DNA of 64,000 nt from Anticarsia gemmatalis (lineage: Eukaryota > Arthropoda > Insecta > Lepidoptera > Erebidae), in NCBI RefSeq assembly GCF_050436995.1, contig NC_134764.1, forward strand, positions 7,750,001 to 7,814,000. Direction: 5' to 3'. Positions 1 to 13,664 of this stretch are shown here, piece by piece; the stretch's first letter is position 1, and every line of letters starts with the position of its first letter. The notes beneath the pieces are model-generated. The model ran no database searches. It saw only the letters and a list, made by a program, of their open reading frames with translations, and was not told where the DNA came from. The position numbers were made by a program, and so were the translations under genes.

Positions 1-2423
1 ACGTACAATTGCGACTATAAACAGTAATACAGTTAGGCCAGCTGGGTTGGCCGTGGTTATGGTCGGTCTTTATCTCAATAAATAAGAAACGAGATCTTCC
101 GGTTACGAGAAGTTTTTTGTACAACGGTAACTCGCCGAGATTTTCATTTGATGTGTCAACGCTTAAATTGTAATGCGAGTCGTATTAAAGTATTTAATAA
201 TAAGGTTAATTTGCAAACAAACAAATAAATATATGTTTGTAATAAACAACCTACTAATTTAAAAAATGTGAGAGTTTGTTGGGCTCTTTGTTACTCTTTC
301 ACGTAACGGTTACTTAATGGATTTTGCTGAAATCTAACTCTCAGACAAACGATCTATACTATAATAATACGTCTAAAACATTATATTACGTATGAGATTT
401 TTACCCCGGGATATCTTACCACGCGAAAGAAATTGGCACAATCGAGTTACTTATATTACAACTTTTTCATAAAGATCTTTGTACTTTCTAATTTATTTAC
501 GGCTAGAACAATGTTTTTTTGCTTAACTTAAATAAAAGGCTTATAAATTGTACACTGCATAAACACTCTTTCTGTGACAAAAATAGGCTTTTCGTGGAAA
601 CTTATCATGGCCGTGGAAGGTAGAAAAAACTGAAACTACAGTTAGTTACCGCACGCCAGAGACAAGCAAAACTACCGGACAAAGTTTTAATAGAGTTTTG
701 CAACGGTATCATTTATAACAGGCTGTCAAGAAAAAAGAACAGGAAATGTTATTGTTTATGGAACTTGTTTTATTGAAAGTGCGATCGTAAATATTAAAAT
801 CAGAATCGTATTTTAGATTGAACTGCTTCATGACAGAATATAGAATTAAAGGGGTCTTTTATCGATCTTTTATACAAGATTCAATCAGACTCGAGTTAAT
901 TTGTACAACACACAAATATTTATTCCAGTATGGCTCAATTTTCTACGCTCAGACTATCGAGTAGCGAGCGTTTGACATTTAAAATTGTATTCAATCATAG
1001 TTCTTAGGAATGAATCTATAATAAGCCTACCCAAATACACGCCTCTTTGCTCAGCTCACAGCAGTTTTGAAAACTAGGATTCGAGTCTTCAAAACAAAAC
1101 AACCCTATAATGTTATCAAACCTATTAACAGATAACAGCACCGATAAACCGAAAGTTATTCTACAGATTAAAATAAATAAAAAATATAACATGAGCTAGC
1201 TTTGGGCGTGTGTATCAAGATAAATGTTACAAATTCAAAACAAACACTGACATTTAGTATCCAGTAACATCACGATTGGCAAATGTCAGAGTTTTCCCTC
1301 TTCATAGATGATCTGATCTCTCCAATGGTTGATTGTCGCAACACTGCAATAGGTCAAGAAACCGAGGTTGCGTTCACTTGTTCTGCTAAAGTTGTTTGTT
1401 TGAACTCGTTAAATGTGAACTGTTTATAAATGGTATAATGTTATTATTTGGAGGCTAGAAGCATTTTAAAACAGTTGCCGTTACTTATTGGTAGCCGATA
1501 GTCCGAGATGTTGGTAGAAAGCCTTGGCATGTAAGATTTTTTATCTAAATTAAAGGATTAATCCATGATCCATCATTGATGAATGAGTATCCAAAAAGAG
1601 CTTTATCATCGTTAACTGCATCAGTCTGCAGATCATTGATGATATAAATTTTGAATATATTCGGTTACTGTAGGGTGTATAATATATGGGTGAGTAGTCC
1701 ACAGATTTACCTCCAACAGCCTCTATTAAGTAGTTGAATTATATATTATATGAGAGGTAATCTTTGAAGCGGTTTAATTTGTAAATGATTAGTTGCCAAG
1801 TGGAATTTAACTTGAGTTTCTCTTTTCTTAATAAAAAAATGCAGTACCGTTCATCTGGTATCGAAAGTATCAAGGACGCTCTTAAATTAATCTGTAATTA
1901 CGAAAACACACATTTCTTATTAGCCAGCAAATCACTTTGAATTTTATAGTAAGGAAAGTTAATGAAGAGTGTCTTAAAGGTGGTCAGCTCTTATATTATC
2001 GGCTGTATAAAGTAATCCGACTTATGAATGTATCAAGTTGAAAGTACACAAAAAATTTGCTTAACACCAAAACCAAACTTTATCCAGTGAAATACTGAAA
2101 GTCTCTAATTAAAAGTACTGTGACAGACAGTCATAATTTTCGTTTCAAGACGTGTCAGTGTTTAAACAAAAGTCTTTCAAAACTAAAATTACAACATTAA
2201 ATAAGTAATAACTAACTTGTTAAACAAATACAATACTTTATCATATAAACAAACACTTGAAATGTCTGTTTGTGTAAATCGTTTGTACAGGATTAGTTTG
2301 TTTGCTCTGGGTGCGTACGCGCAGTGCATTCCGACGTTTATGCCTTACTGTTCGTCATGTTTTGTTTGATTGTCATGCTTGGAACGTATAAAAAGCTTAA
2401 AATACTGCTTAGGTGTACTTTTA

Positions 2424-2540
2424 AGCCGCGTACAGACTGACCGAGCCGGCAATATCTGGGTCTCCTTTCTTTCAGAGCGAAATGAGCCGGACCGAGATAA
2501 TATTGCCTCGCGAGGCTGCTCGGTCAGTCAGAACGCGGCT
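2424..2540. mobile_element. Harbinger-like MITE, TTA target duplication
   Basis: A 117-bp element has terminal inverted repeats beginning AGCCGCGT and continuing through GACTGACCGAG, with about 21 of 23 positions matching between arms. It is flanked on both sides by the trinucleotide TTA. A 3-bp TWA target duplication with long inverted repeats and no coding capacity is the usual profile of a PIF/Harbinger-derived MITE. The superfamily is inferred from target-site type alone. Confidence 0.65.
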
Positions 2541-3204
2541 TTAATCGCTTTTCTTTATTAAATGTAGAACTCCAGTTCATATAATTTGTCTAATAATCTT
2601 ATTGTGGTAGGAAATTTTCGCAAGACGTTTTGTGTTATACTCGAGCTATAAACATGTGAACTACGTTATTGTCAAAAGGATCATAGGAATGTGAGAACAT
2701 AAAGGTAGTTTCATAAAACGTGTACGTGAGATCGAGTTGGATACTAATTACATATGACTTAGTTCGAACGTTTGTAATGACTCGAATAGATTTAGAGTTA
2801 ATTGTCTTAAAAGATGAGAAAGATCTTGCTCCAGGACTTACTCTCTTTTTTATAAATTTGTTTTCGTTAACAAAGACTTTCGTGGTCTATTACTTTTGCA
2901 CTATGCTATCAGATCCCTACAGAATATTCTTACTACATTTTTAAGCACAAAGCGGCTTGTGAATTGTGTCAATCCAAGCCTTACTGCAGGTAGCTTAAAT
3001 AATAAATTTTCAATTTTCTACCGAGCCTGAGTAGCGGTTTTCTTTCGCGAATTATGACGTCATAATTTATAATATTCGTCGTGCTAAAGCAAGTATAATT
3101 ATATCGCAAAATTCTCCATTTTTCAGTACTGCGGGTACAATTTTCACATAGTCGTACCGGCTAGTGTTTTTCGTAATAATATTTTTAGCATTGGCTGTCT
3201 CTGT

Positions 3205-3366
3205 GGCACATTCATTATATGCGACTCAGTGTATGCGACTGCCGCGCATAGGTCTCCAGTTCGAATTCTCATTTAGGCCAAAAAGTATTGTCTGAGCTTT
3301 TTGTAAAGAATTTCCCAGAGATTGCCCGGAGTGAGAAGTCGTAGACCTCTGTGCTTCACCTTATTC
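3205..3366 (+). mobile_element. Degenerate tRNA-derived SINE fragment
   Basis: A tRNA-like segment with a weak B box (AGTTCGAATTC) is preceded by GCGACTGCCGCGCA. It resembles lepidopteran SINE heads with a GCGACTGC core before the B box. The A box is poor and the body is divergent, so this is an old copy, not a tRNA gene. A reverse-oriented Helitron copy follows immediately. Confidence 0.45.
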
Positions 3367-3371
3367 TTATG

Positions 3372-3614
3372 TAGCTGACTCGCGCAACTTCGCTTGCGTC
3401 GCATAAGAAAATGGGTCAAAATTTTCCCCGTTTTTGTAACATTTTTCACTGGTACTTTGCTCCTATTGGTCGTAGCGTGATGATATATAGCCTATAGCCT
3501 CCATCAATAAATGGGCTATCAAACACTGAAATATTATTTCGAATCGGACCCGTAGTTCCTGAGAATAGCGCGTTCAAACAAACAAACTCTTCAGCTTTAT
3601 AATATTAGTATAGA
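3372..3614 (-). mobile_element. Non-autonomous Helitron (Lep1-like), copy 1
   Basis: Read on the minus strand it starts TCTATACTAATATTATAAAG and ends in GCGCGAGTCAGCTA with a C where other copies have the final G. The 5' TC is preceded by A. It aligns along its length with the copies at 13761-14019 and 54541-54783. A short CGCAA...TTGCG hairpin lies just before the 3' end, as expected for Helitrons. There is no coding capacity. Confidence 0.75.
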
Positions 3615-4045
3615 TAATGAATTAAGAATGCCAACCATTTATTTGAGATTTTAATAACACGGTGGGCATTTTTAACTAAACAAATGTAGTCAATATCTAC
3701 AATAAACGTAATGTATATTGATTATCTATCTCCCTAGGGCACATAATGAAAGTGAATGAGAAAGTAAATAGGCGTGCACGGCCACGGATACGCAGTTCCG
3801 TTGCTATTGCCCATTATATACGTACAAGACTGATAGTAAATTAAAATAAATGATGTTTATTAATTATTAACTAGCATTTATTTACATTTCAATATGAAAA
3901 ATGTTTTTTTACTGACAGTTTGAGCTGGTGTTGCAAACTTTTCTTTTTTAATTAAGTACTGCTGTCGTTCTTTGAATAGCAATTTCGTAAATGAACTAAA
4001 TTGAATTTTATATGATATGCAAGTTCTTTAAAACAGTTCTCGAAG

Positions 4046-4150
4046 GCATGCAAAGTCCCCAACCCGCAACTGGCCAGCGCGGTGGATTCAATGCCTAGCC
4101 CCTACGGGAGGAGACCCTTGTCCAGCAATGGGACATTAATGGGTTAAATT
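4046..4150 (+). mobile_element. SINE/LINE-type 3' tail fragment (CCCCAACCCGC family)
   Basis: This is a copy of the approximately 110-bp tail that recurs through the window: GGCATGCAAAGTCCCCAACC, a GGCC..GTGGA core, GGGAGGAGACCC and CAGCAATGGGACATTAATGG. The only near full-length copy, with a tRNA-like head, is on the minus strand at about 41103-41418. Confidence 0.7.
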
Positions 4151-5775
4151 TATTGTTATATGTATCTAAGTATACCATATTTCAACAAATAAATAATTTC
4201 ATTGACAAAACTTCCAACCGATTAACAGATATTTTCCACTATTTCCCAAACGCAACATCAAGCCGATTCGCTCGATATCCGTGCTTGTAGCTCAATGTCA
4301 CCAATAAAAGGGGTGAAATGTTATAGACCTCCAGACTCCCTTGGGAAATCAATTACCACGGTGTTGTTCGTGTGTACTCTACCTAATTTAATTCCATAGA
4401 ATGTGGCTTGTTTGCTAACTTAATTAATATTAGGTATAATTTTGATAAGGAGGCATTACTAGGTCTATGAGACACGCAGTATTATGCTCTGTATTCACGT
4501 ACATATTGAGTTTTACTCGAAGTTAAGTTATTACTCGATCGAGTGCAATTCTTTAAGATACATAGGTGACTTGACAGTCAACACACTGATTTTTAGTGTT
4601 CGTGTAAAACTATCGCGATATATCATAAAAGGTATATGAGTAGGAATCATTACATTGACACATTATGACAGCTTATTTGGAGCGAAGTTACAATATAAAT
4701 TATTGAAAGGAAACATGTACCAGTAGCAATAAAAATATATTGATTTTTTTACATGTTTTTATTTGATGTATCTGAATAAATCCATATTTTTGCCGTCATG
4801 CAAGATCCTTCTAAATACCCATATCTAACTAAGTAAACAGTTGAGCAGAAATACCCCACAACTGTCCTTAATTTATGACCTTGAGTTGTCCCCTTGAACA
4901 CAGACCCTCGACCCTCGCTGGCCACTTCAGCACTAACTAAATCAACTACGGCAAAGGGAGACAAATTCAATCTTTGCCAGATGTCTCGATGGACCGCCGA
5001 TGGCTTTCAAATTCCATTAGCGTCGTAAAATGACGGATTTTAAGCTTTTAGCAGAAATCTGAATAGTAAAGTAATTATCTTTTAAAAACTTCATGATTTA
5101 TTTTTATTTTGCCAAAAAAATTACATAACACGTCATTATTGATTTGTATGACTAATCTAATTCGTGGTATGAACAAATTATTTTCATACTTGTATTATAA
5201 TTACATACAGTAATGTTTTAAATCTTTGTTTCAAGTCACTGTAAATACATATGTATATACTTTTATATCAAAAGCGATAGTCTCTTTTACCCCCTTTCTC
5301 TTCCATACTTTACGCAAGTAATTTTTTTACCACAACAATCAAAACTTATACGTACCTACCTTCTGAATTTTCATAATCTCATACCTTGTTTCTTTAGCAT
5401 CCGTTTCTATTCGTCTAACTTACAAACTAATGTAAATATAATCCTAGTGTCAGTATAATTTCGAGCATGACTGCATGAGTACATGACCAATAAACTGTAG
5501 GGTCGCATTCAATAGTGCATGACGGGTACCTTGCGGTCAGCCGTCTGACATTCGATACCCTGTACTGTCCTTATTTTATACGCTATAGTACATGGGAATT
5601 TAATCAAGAGATATTAATTTGATATAGTTGACCGGCGCTGTTCCGCACATTGTAAGGTTCTATTTTTGGAAAATATGCTACATTTTTGTCATTTTGTAGT
5701 CTTCTATAACCATCTCAGTCATTGATGTAATCCAATTCGGTTCACTGTTTAACCGGTGGAAACGTAGCATACATA

Positions 5776-5870
5776 TTAGGTCGGGGAAAAAGTCTTTTAC
5801 TATACTGTATTTTATTATAAAGTCTATACTATACATACTATAATGCGAAAAGATTTTTTCCCCGACCTCA
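5776..5870. mobile_element. Mariner-type MITE with TA target duplication
   Basis: A 95-bp element has terminal inverted repeats (TTAGGTCGGGGAAAAAGTC on the left; the right arm matches at about 90 percent) and is flanked by TA on each side. The short AT-rich interior has no coding capacity. The TIR and TA duplication fit a Tc1/mariner-derived MITE. Confidence 0.75.
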
Positions 5871-7353
5871 TACTTTCGTATTCATAATAATAGTATGGTG
5901 CCTAGATTAAGTAAGTACTTTAATAAGAGCCAAAATGCGTAGAATTTGCAATCGATGGGGCCGATCTGTACGATAATTACTACAAAATATAAGTGTGGTA
6001 GATTTGTTATGTAATCTGTCACTGTTACTGGTTGACGAGACTCGAAATCGTCTTCACATTGATAAAACTGCTTTTTTGTTCCTTCAACCTTCGACCCATA
6101 TAAATGTTAATTAAGCCTTGTTTCTATTGATTCATACAGTCGATATAAGGCTTTATCACTTCATCCACATTTTAGAAGTTCTGCTTTGGAATAATTGACT
6201 TCCTTCCATAGATATGTCCATAAAAGGCCTTTTACTTTTTGTTTTATTCAATGCCTATACACTTAGTCACATATGGTAGGGTCAGGAAATACTTCAAATA
6301 CCGAGTGCAGTGTCTAATCCTTTAAAGGGCTTTGTGCCAAAAAAATACCTTAACATACCTTCGTATTGAGCTCTTGAGTTTTTGTTGTTTAATTATGAAA
6401 GTTAAAATAACTTTGTAACTGCCAATTAGGGCGAATAGTTTGTGCTATACTTATTTAGGGCAGATATTTCGATAGATAAATGGGACCACAACGAATTGAT
6501 TAAAGATATGTGTAGCTTAAATCAATAAAAAAACTGATTTATTCAGTAAACGTATGAAATTGGTCGCAAAAATACCTTCGGCCATGTCTTACCTGCACCG
6601 GAACGTCAGGGAATCCAAGGTAATACGCGTGTTCGCGTTAATTCCTGTATAATTTTAAGTAACAAACACATAACGTGAAAGTTTCAAAGTGATGGTTTCA
6701 CAAATTAAGAAGGTGTGTCGAAAACTTCGCAAAATAGTGCTAAAGGAAAAAGAGCAAAGCCATTTTTGAAGTATGACTGTGTAGTGTATAGATCTACGTA
6801 ATTTAAAAACTATGTATACTCTTTTCAATAAATAATAATCTTAATATTGTTATTGTTTGTATGTTTTCTTTCAAAACAAACATATCTTAAACAAACGCGC
6901 ATGTTTACTAAACAAATGAAATAATAAAAAGTTTATTTATAGTAGAAACGATCAACAATGTTCGGATGCTGTGCAATATTCTTAATATTTTATACCTACG
7001 TTTTATGTAACTGTTAATTTTCTTTCTTCATATAAGAGATAAGGGTAGATTGAATGTCTTTTACATAAAATATCTTTCTTTCTATATCTAATGCCATGGG
7101 ATTTGTCCCAAACAAAATTAGTATAACCAAGGGAATTGTCTCAAATTCCGCACAAACCTTCTAATTTTTTTCTGTTATAAATATGCGTGTATTTTTGACA
7201 AAAACATGCCATGCATAAATATGTTTCATTCCGGATCTTTAACTGTCTTCATGCTTTCGTTGAGAAAGTTGATTCATGCCCAGTTTCTGAGGTACATTTA
7301 GCGGTAGTTTATCTATTCAATAGCGTTTTTTATAACACACTACTACAGACTAA

Positions 7354-7500
7354 CCCTCTTATTCATAAACTCTCTATAAACCTATCTCAGTTAAAAAGCT
7401 ACTACAATATGTTTTCTCTTTTTCATTTCGCTAAGGAGTGAAAGAAACAAAACTCTTTTTAAGCCTTTCATAACTTCATATATTTTTATGAATAAGAGGG
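7354..7500. mobile_element. MITE with CCCTCTTATTCATAAA inverted repeats
   Basis: This 147-bp element has perfect 16-bp terminal inverted repeats starting CCCTCTTATTCATAAA and is flanked by TAA on both sides. The 3-bp TWA duplication points to a PIF/Harbinger-type origin. It is AT-rich with no protein coding capacity. Confidence 0.7.
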
Positions 7501-8469
7501 TAAGGGTGAAAGGTTAGTTTAAACTATAATATAACGAAACAAAAAGCTCGAGAATATTTCACAGTAGGTACAAACGCAATACATTGTTCAGTGAGTGTAC
7601 AATTTCCGTCACTACTCGGCGTTTTATGCTTTATTTACTCGCTCGACTTTCTGTAAACAAACTCTCGCGATACTATAAACTGCTCTGTCAACAAACGTGC
7701 CGGCCGGATACGGGCCTTCAGGAATACATCGTCTTAATTGTAATTCACTGAAAAGGGATGTTGGGGTGCTATACGACTTTTGGTAGTATTTTGGTTTAGG
7801 AATAGTATAATCAGTATATTCTTCTGATGATAATGATGCGTTTAAAAGCCAATTTAATTTAGTGAGCTAGGGTACAGCTCGAAAGTTAATTATATATTTA
7901 TTAAAGTTGCATTAACGAAAACAAATATAGGTCAAAGCATCTCAAATTATTATAATAAGAATACAATAATAACAAGAAACCACGAGAAAACCATAAAAAA
8001 TACAGGAAATTGGACTACACAGTGAAATTTTTGTTACTATTTTTTGAAAATCTTAAGCTTAACTTTTATCAAATTATATCAGCTAGCCAAGTACCACAGC
8101 TTCTCAAGAGCAATACCGATATGAAATTCCAATTCTAAACGTGTAAGATATCTCCAGCCTTGGTTCCATTGCGACGGAGAGCACCTACCGTTGCAAATTG
8201 CATGAGATGACATACAATTTTCAATTCGCGTCTCGTCTCACACATTACTAACGGAATGCAGGCGTAGAGAGTAAAAGAAACGTTTAAAAAGTCCCATGTA
8301 GCTGCTTTAAATCCAGTGAAAGTTTTAAGATTGAGTAAAAGATTTAAATTTTGTCAAAGAAGTTGTATGAATGTCTTTATTGACTATCCAAGACAAATTA
8401 AAAGAACCGTGGATGAGCCTACATAATTGGAAGCCATGAATACCATGCCATTCTGATAGGGAAAAAAAC

Positions 8470-8522
8470 CTCTGTCTAGAAAATCATCTCAGCCTGAGAG
8501 ATTTTCTGCTAACTAGACAGAG
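8470..8522. repeat. Near-perfect 53-bp hairpin
   Basis: CTCTGTCTAG at the left pairs with CTAGACAGAG at the right. Inside it, AAAATC and ATCTCAG pair with CTGAGAG and ATTTTCT, leaving small bulges and almost no loop. It is followed by a segment (GCGCCTCTAGGGGGCG) that has a weaker relative near 33686. It is probably the terminus of an old transposon. Confidence 0.5.
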
Positions 8523-9127
8523 AGTCAGACGGGCTGTTGGCTGTTGCCGAAAAATGTTGTATGACAATCTGTTCAGCGCCTCTAGGGGGCGACGTAGAAA
8601 CTATTTTTGCAGTACATTTTAAATGTCACACTCTCAATACCCGAAAGTACCCACAGTTTTTATGTGTCTTTTTGTTTCTTTTTGGAATTCTACCTCTATT
8701 AAGTAAACCACACAAGAAAACCTGTATATCTCTTTTACGAACACATTCATAGCCGTTTTTGAACCATTTCAAATACAACATTAAACAAATTCATATGACA
8801 ACATAGCACACTTACATAAGCATTCATAGCAGACTCTTTCCGTATCAGCTGTGCCATTGTTCAGTGTGCGTAGGAAATGACAGGTGCAATCGAGTGTCGA
8901 GCAAGGAAGTACATTCGCGCCGGTACTAGTTCTGACGTAGCGCTTACTGTCTACTGTTTACTATTTAGGGTTTACCATAGGTAGGGTTGGATGTAGTAAG
9001 CTTTCATTTATAACTTTATTATGACTGATATAAAGCTGCCTTAGCTTTACAGGGTATAGTTAGTTACATATTGAATGGTCTTTCATTCAAAACTTCCAAT
9101 TTAATTCAAATTTATTTTTCGTCCAAC

Positions 9128-9161
9128 AGGACGAAATATTTCTTCAAAAATTTCGTCCTGC
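9128..9161. repeat. Short inverted repeat
   Basis: CAGGACGAAAT and ATTTCGTCCTG form an 11-bp stem around a 12-nt AT-rich loop. No adjacent gene end is visible that would make it a processing signal. Confidence 0.4.
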
Positions 9162-12100
9162 CGAGTATTTTTTTAGATATTGTCGAAAATGCGTGTCTTG
9201 GTCTACATTAATGATGGCCTAACGATGTTTGTTCTGCGGTGTTAGGTGCTAATAAAGAAATAACATTTCGCTTTGAAGTAGTTCTTTATTGTTAAATTAT
9301 TAAAATCATTAGCATCTCTTTTCATAGTCGTATAAATAGTGTTTTCTCATTCAAAGAGGAGATTTCCTATAAACTTATTACAATGTTTTAATTCTAAAGT
9401 TGTCCAAGCTAAACCCTGTGTTGGTTCAACACTGGTGAACAATAAGGCACGTTTTGAGACTACCATCTTACAACTAACGGTTTGATACATCGCGGCACCG
9501 GTCACTGGACGTAAAGTTATGTACACACTGTTCAATATGAATAACAACGAGCAGGGAATATTAATGTTTAGATATAAAGTGAATTAGTGGTTCTTTAAGG
9601 GCGTTGTTATTATGTAGTTAGAGAAGTTAACGTCTCTTTTTTTTTTTTACTGCAAATTACTATAGAAAATCAGGAATCTGTAATTATTTTTAAATATAGA
9701 AGCACAAAAGGTAGATTTTTGATTCGCATAGGTAGAAGTTACAACCAGGCAGTCAGAGTTAGTGAACAAACTATGTTCACTGATCTATTATTATCAAAGA
9801 AACTCATATTTAAATGTAAATAATTATCACTTGTTCTAAGGTGAAAGAAATCTTGATAAAATCTCGTATTACTTGCCTAACAGTTTATTAAAACTCATCT
9901 TGAAGGCTCACGTGAAGGAATCAAGGCTTAAACCTCCCTCATTCCTGCCCGTGCCTGTTAATTTCTTTTTAATTTGATTGTTTCTCTTGGTGTATGTTTA
10001 AATTATTAATTTTCAGTGTATTCTAAGGTTTACACGTTCCGGTGTCCGCACAGATGTAGATGCAGTGACCATCTGCGGACCGAGACGAAGTTTATTAGGG
10101 TGGGAAACGTTACAACTTACATCTTGTAGAATTGATGAAATGCCTTGTTTTATATCGCTTTGATAAAGGAACTTTACTGAAACCTTTATTGAATTTGAAT
10201 ATTGTTGAGACTGAAAGTGGGAAATTGATTTAGTTTAAATCTTTGGTAAACTGCCTGACAAATCAAACTAACTAATGATTTAGATATAAAAATGTTGCGA
10301 TCCATTGCTGTCCTATTGCTGGACTCGGGACTCCTGAATCAAAAGAGTGGAGTACGGCCTTTATCATTACAAAATTCAAAATTTCAAGAAACATTCCGTT
10401 CTTTCTTCTTCCATGGCGGAACATGGTGTGATATCATAAGTGTTTTTATGTGTGTTTGGGTATTATAGAGAAAAAACATTTTAGGGTTCTAATAGCGGTT
10501 GTTACGTGATACGTCTAACCAGTTTCAAATTTTCCAGTATCCTAGAGGGGTTATTGCGTGTATTGCAACCAGTTTCCCCTATTTTGTCAATTCAAGAATC
10601 AGCTGAGACTGGAATCTGTCTTGTTCTTCAAAAGGATGTCCTCATAATATCTGTTAAACTGTAAGTCTAGTGGCCGCATTACGATCTTATCAACATAAAT
10701 GTAGGTGTATACAGCGGTCATTATAATCGCTTCAAGTACTCCAGTTCCATTCACTAAATACTGTTATTGTGTATGTAACAAACTATGTGTTTTATTTTGT
10801 ACCTGGCTTTAGAAATAGCCGACTTTTGTTAAGTTTATAGTTATTTATTTTGTATGAAACTTTATACTTGCCTGTAATAACAGCTCTCGGAATTATAAGA
10901 AAGAGAAAAGAAGTTGAGAATAATGGCAGAATTTGATATCATACTAAGTGCGACGCATTTATTCATTTATACAGATTAAAAAATATTAAAGTAATGGAGA
11001 AATATTTATATGGTACAAGACAACCATTTAATTTTTCTCTCGTAAACAATTTTTAATCTGTTGTCAATCAACAATTCACGTGTTTACAAAACATTTGGCA
11101 GTTCAGGGCCTCATCCATTGTTGCATTGTTTATAGTGATTGAGTGAGATGTAAGGTCGTGGGGCAAGTTATACTGGCCGTGGTCACTGTAATTATTTGTA
11201 TTACGGTATTGCCAGTGTAACCTCCGAAACGTCAACCAGCTCATAGTCAAATGCATGTTCGCATTTTACTATGAGCAATCAAGTCCCGTATAATATTAGC
11301 TGTAAAATATACCGTGCAATAAGCTGGACTGTGTTCTTGCAGCATCTCTTTACCCTTCCTTAGCCCAGCCATGGGATCAGTAATGATATTTTCTTTTCAT
11401 ATAAATAGCTGTTGGTGCCTTGTAGGTAGTATGCAGTCGCCCTATACGTTGCTAAAGGTTTGAAATCCCTAGTTCCAAGCTACAAAAACGGCTTATATAT
11501 TTTTGATGAAACCTTCAAAATGTTTTGAGTTTTTATCATCCAGAATACTCTTTTAATATCGTTTACCAATTACAGTATTAGCTATTCATAACAAATTTTA
11601 TAACCAATATAAATAACAGTTACGTCCATCATTTAAAAAGATATCGTTGACAAGTAAATGGTGATAAAACGAAGGTGCTATTCACGATAATCCGTTGCTA
11701 TAATTGAATCCGTTTATAAACTGTTATAGCGTTATTTACAGGTTATAACGATAACAATAGGGTGTCGATAACGTAGATCGTTATCTCGTTATAACTAGTT
11801 TTTAGATGATTTATGTGATTTTGTTAATTGAAAATGCTTTTGTTGAGAGAGATTTTAGTAGAGAGATACGGGTTCGACTAAGTTAAAGAAAATGCCGTTA
11901 TACTAACGAATCAGCGCGGGTATACTCACGTGTAATTTGAAACATGTAAAAAGCGATTTTGAGGTTGTATTTAAAAATAGTATATTATTACACCTTACTT
12001 TTGATCCCCGGTATACTTAGAATATCTTTATGCGTAATTTTATCAAAAATAGTTACTCTAGCTCTAATTTACCGACTATTGCAAAAAGCTGTTCTGCAGA

Positions 12101-12452
12101 AGATACTTCCGAATTTAGGAAAAAATAAAAATGCGGAATTGGAATCTAAAACGAAGCAGTTGCTATGACAACCACAGGGTGCTTCAAAACCAAATAAAGT
12201 AGTTAAAAAACTAACCCGAGTTGTTAATAGCCCAATTATATCTCTCTCGTAAGCTTCGCTCTGATACAGACGGACAAAAGTGCTAACTAGTGAAAGGTAC
12301 TGTTATATTTCAATTATAAACGATTCTGTACAAATAACGTTATTTACGCCGCTTTTTACGGCAAATCGTTTACTTTTGACGCTAGTTTTGTGTTGAGCTG
12401 TTTATTGTAGATGTTTTGTTTGATATACCCCCTGTTCCGGGCATTAATAAGA

Positions 12453-12501
12453 TAGACTTTTGATTCTTACTACCTGTTAACGTAGCCCAATCAAAAGTCT
12501 A
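12453..12501. repeat. Inverted repeat TAGACTTTTGATT
   Basis: Perfect 13-bp arms flank a 23-nt loop. Another AGACTTTTGAT stands near 12638, so this looks like debris of a repeat family, not a functional hairpin. Confidence 0.4.
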
Positions 12502-13664
12502 AACAATTGAAACATGTGGAACAAAGGACTTACCAGCTATTACTTGTTCCATTGCTGGATAAGGAAGTTCCAGAATCAGACCTTGTGTCTACCTCGTTGA
12601 CTAAGTGGGGTCAAAAATTTGCAACAAGGCAAATCAGACTTTTGATAAAATGTAAATTGAATAATTAATAGTTTGGTTAGTAAAGTTGTTAACCTGTTAT
12701 TAAATAATTACCATTTACATTTAATTGCGAGGTAATTATTTGTTCGATTCTATTTATTCTGCCCGTAAGTCAGAATAAGGATAAGGATTGCTCTACTTTG
12801 CTCATTTGCTACATTGCTCGACAAAAGTCCATTTTCCCTACCGCTCTTGTATTGTTCCGATAGTAGAATGATGGAACAGGCAGATTGTAATCGAGGAGAG
12901 CCTTGATAGTTTGTAGGATTTCATCCAATTATAGCCAGGCTTTGTTCCGCGGCAGTGTGCCGATGTGTCGATTGATTGCTTACCATCGATCTTATAAAAC
13001 AACTCACATCAAGAGCTGGATTGTTTTCTTTTAATTGGATTTTAGATTATATTGCCTGCTCTGCCGGACCTGTTAGTACTCAGTAGTCTGGCGTATCTTT
13101 GCTTAGCTTCACATTTGACTAAGGTGTAGTATTTGTATTATTAAGATGCTTACAATTATGGGCTTGGCTGTCCAAGATCTGATTTCATTTTCTTTACTAA
13201 AACTCGCATGTAAGTTATTTTTTTCTACTTGATGGCACCATTAACTTGTCATTGTATTATGAAATCACTCTACAGTCGTTGTCTATTAATTGAGTAGAAA
13301 AAAATAGTGTGTTCTCGAACCTCTGGCTTTTTGACATAAAAATATCAAGTAAGCAATCTTTATCTATAATTTTCTTATCAATCAATAAGAAATAATTTTA
13401 AAAAACCGAAAGTATTTTCAACATAATTATACTTGGTAATACCTACTTAAAATTGCCATTTTGCAGACATTTAAATGAAACGCTTAAGATTGTGTAAAAG
13501 GTTGACATTTATTTTTAACATTTTCATTAAAGCCATTCTCATGAATACGAAATGTTATCACAACGACCTAATCAGATGTGTATCTTGTTTGTAAACTGAT
13601 GCACGCAGCTTTCTTACAAATTCTTGGTAGGTCAGAGTAAAATATTATATTTTTCTCTAGAACA

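Noticed and set aside
10041..10080. Hairpin GTCCGCACAGATG/CATCTGCGGAC as a pre-miRNA
   Set aside because: Stem of only about 11 pairs with a bulge; no known insect miRNA seed recognised.
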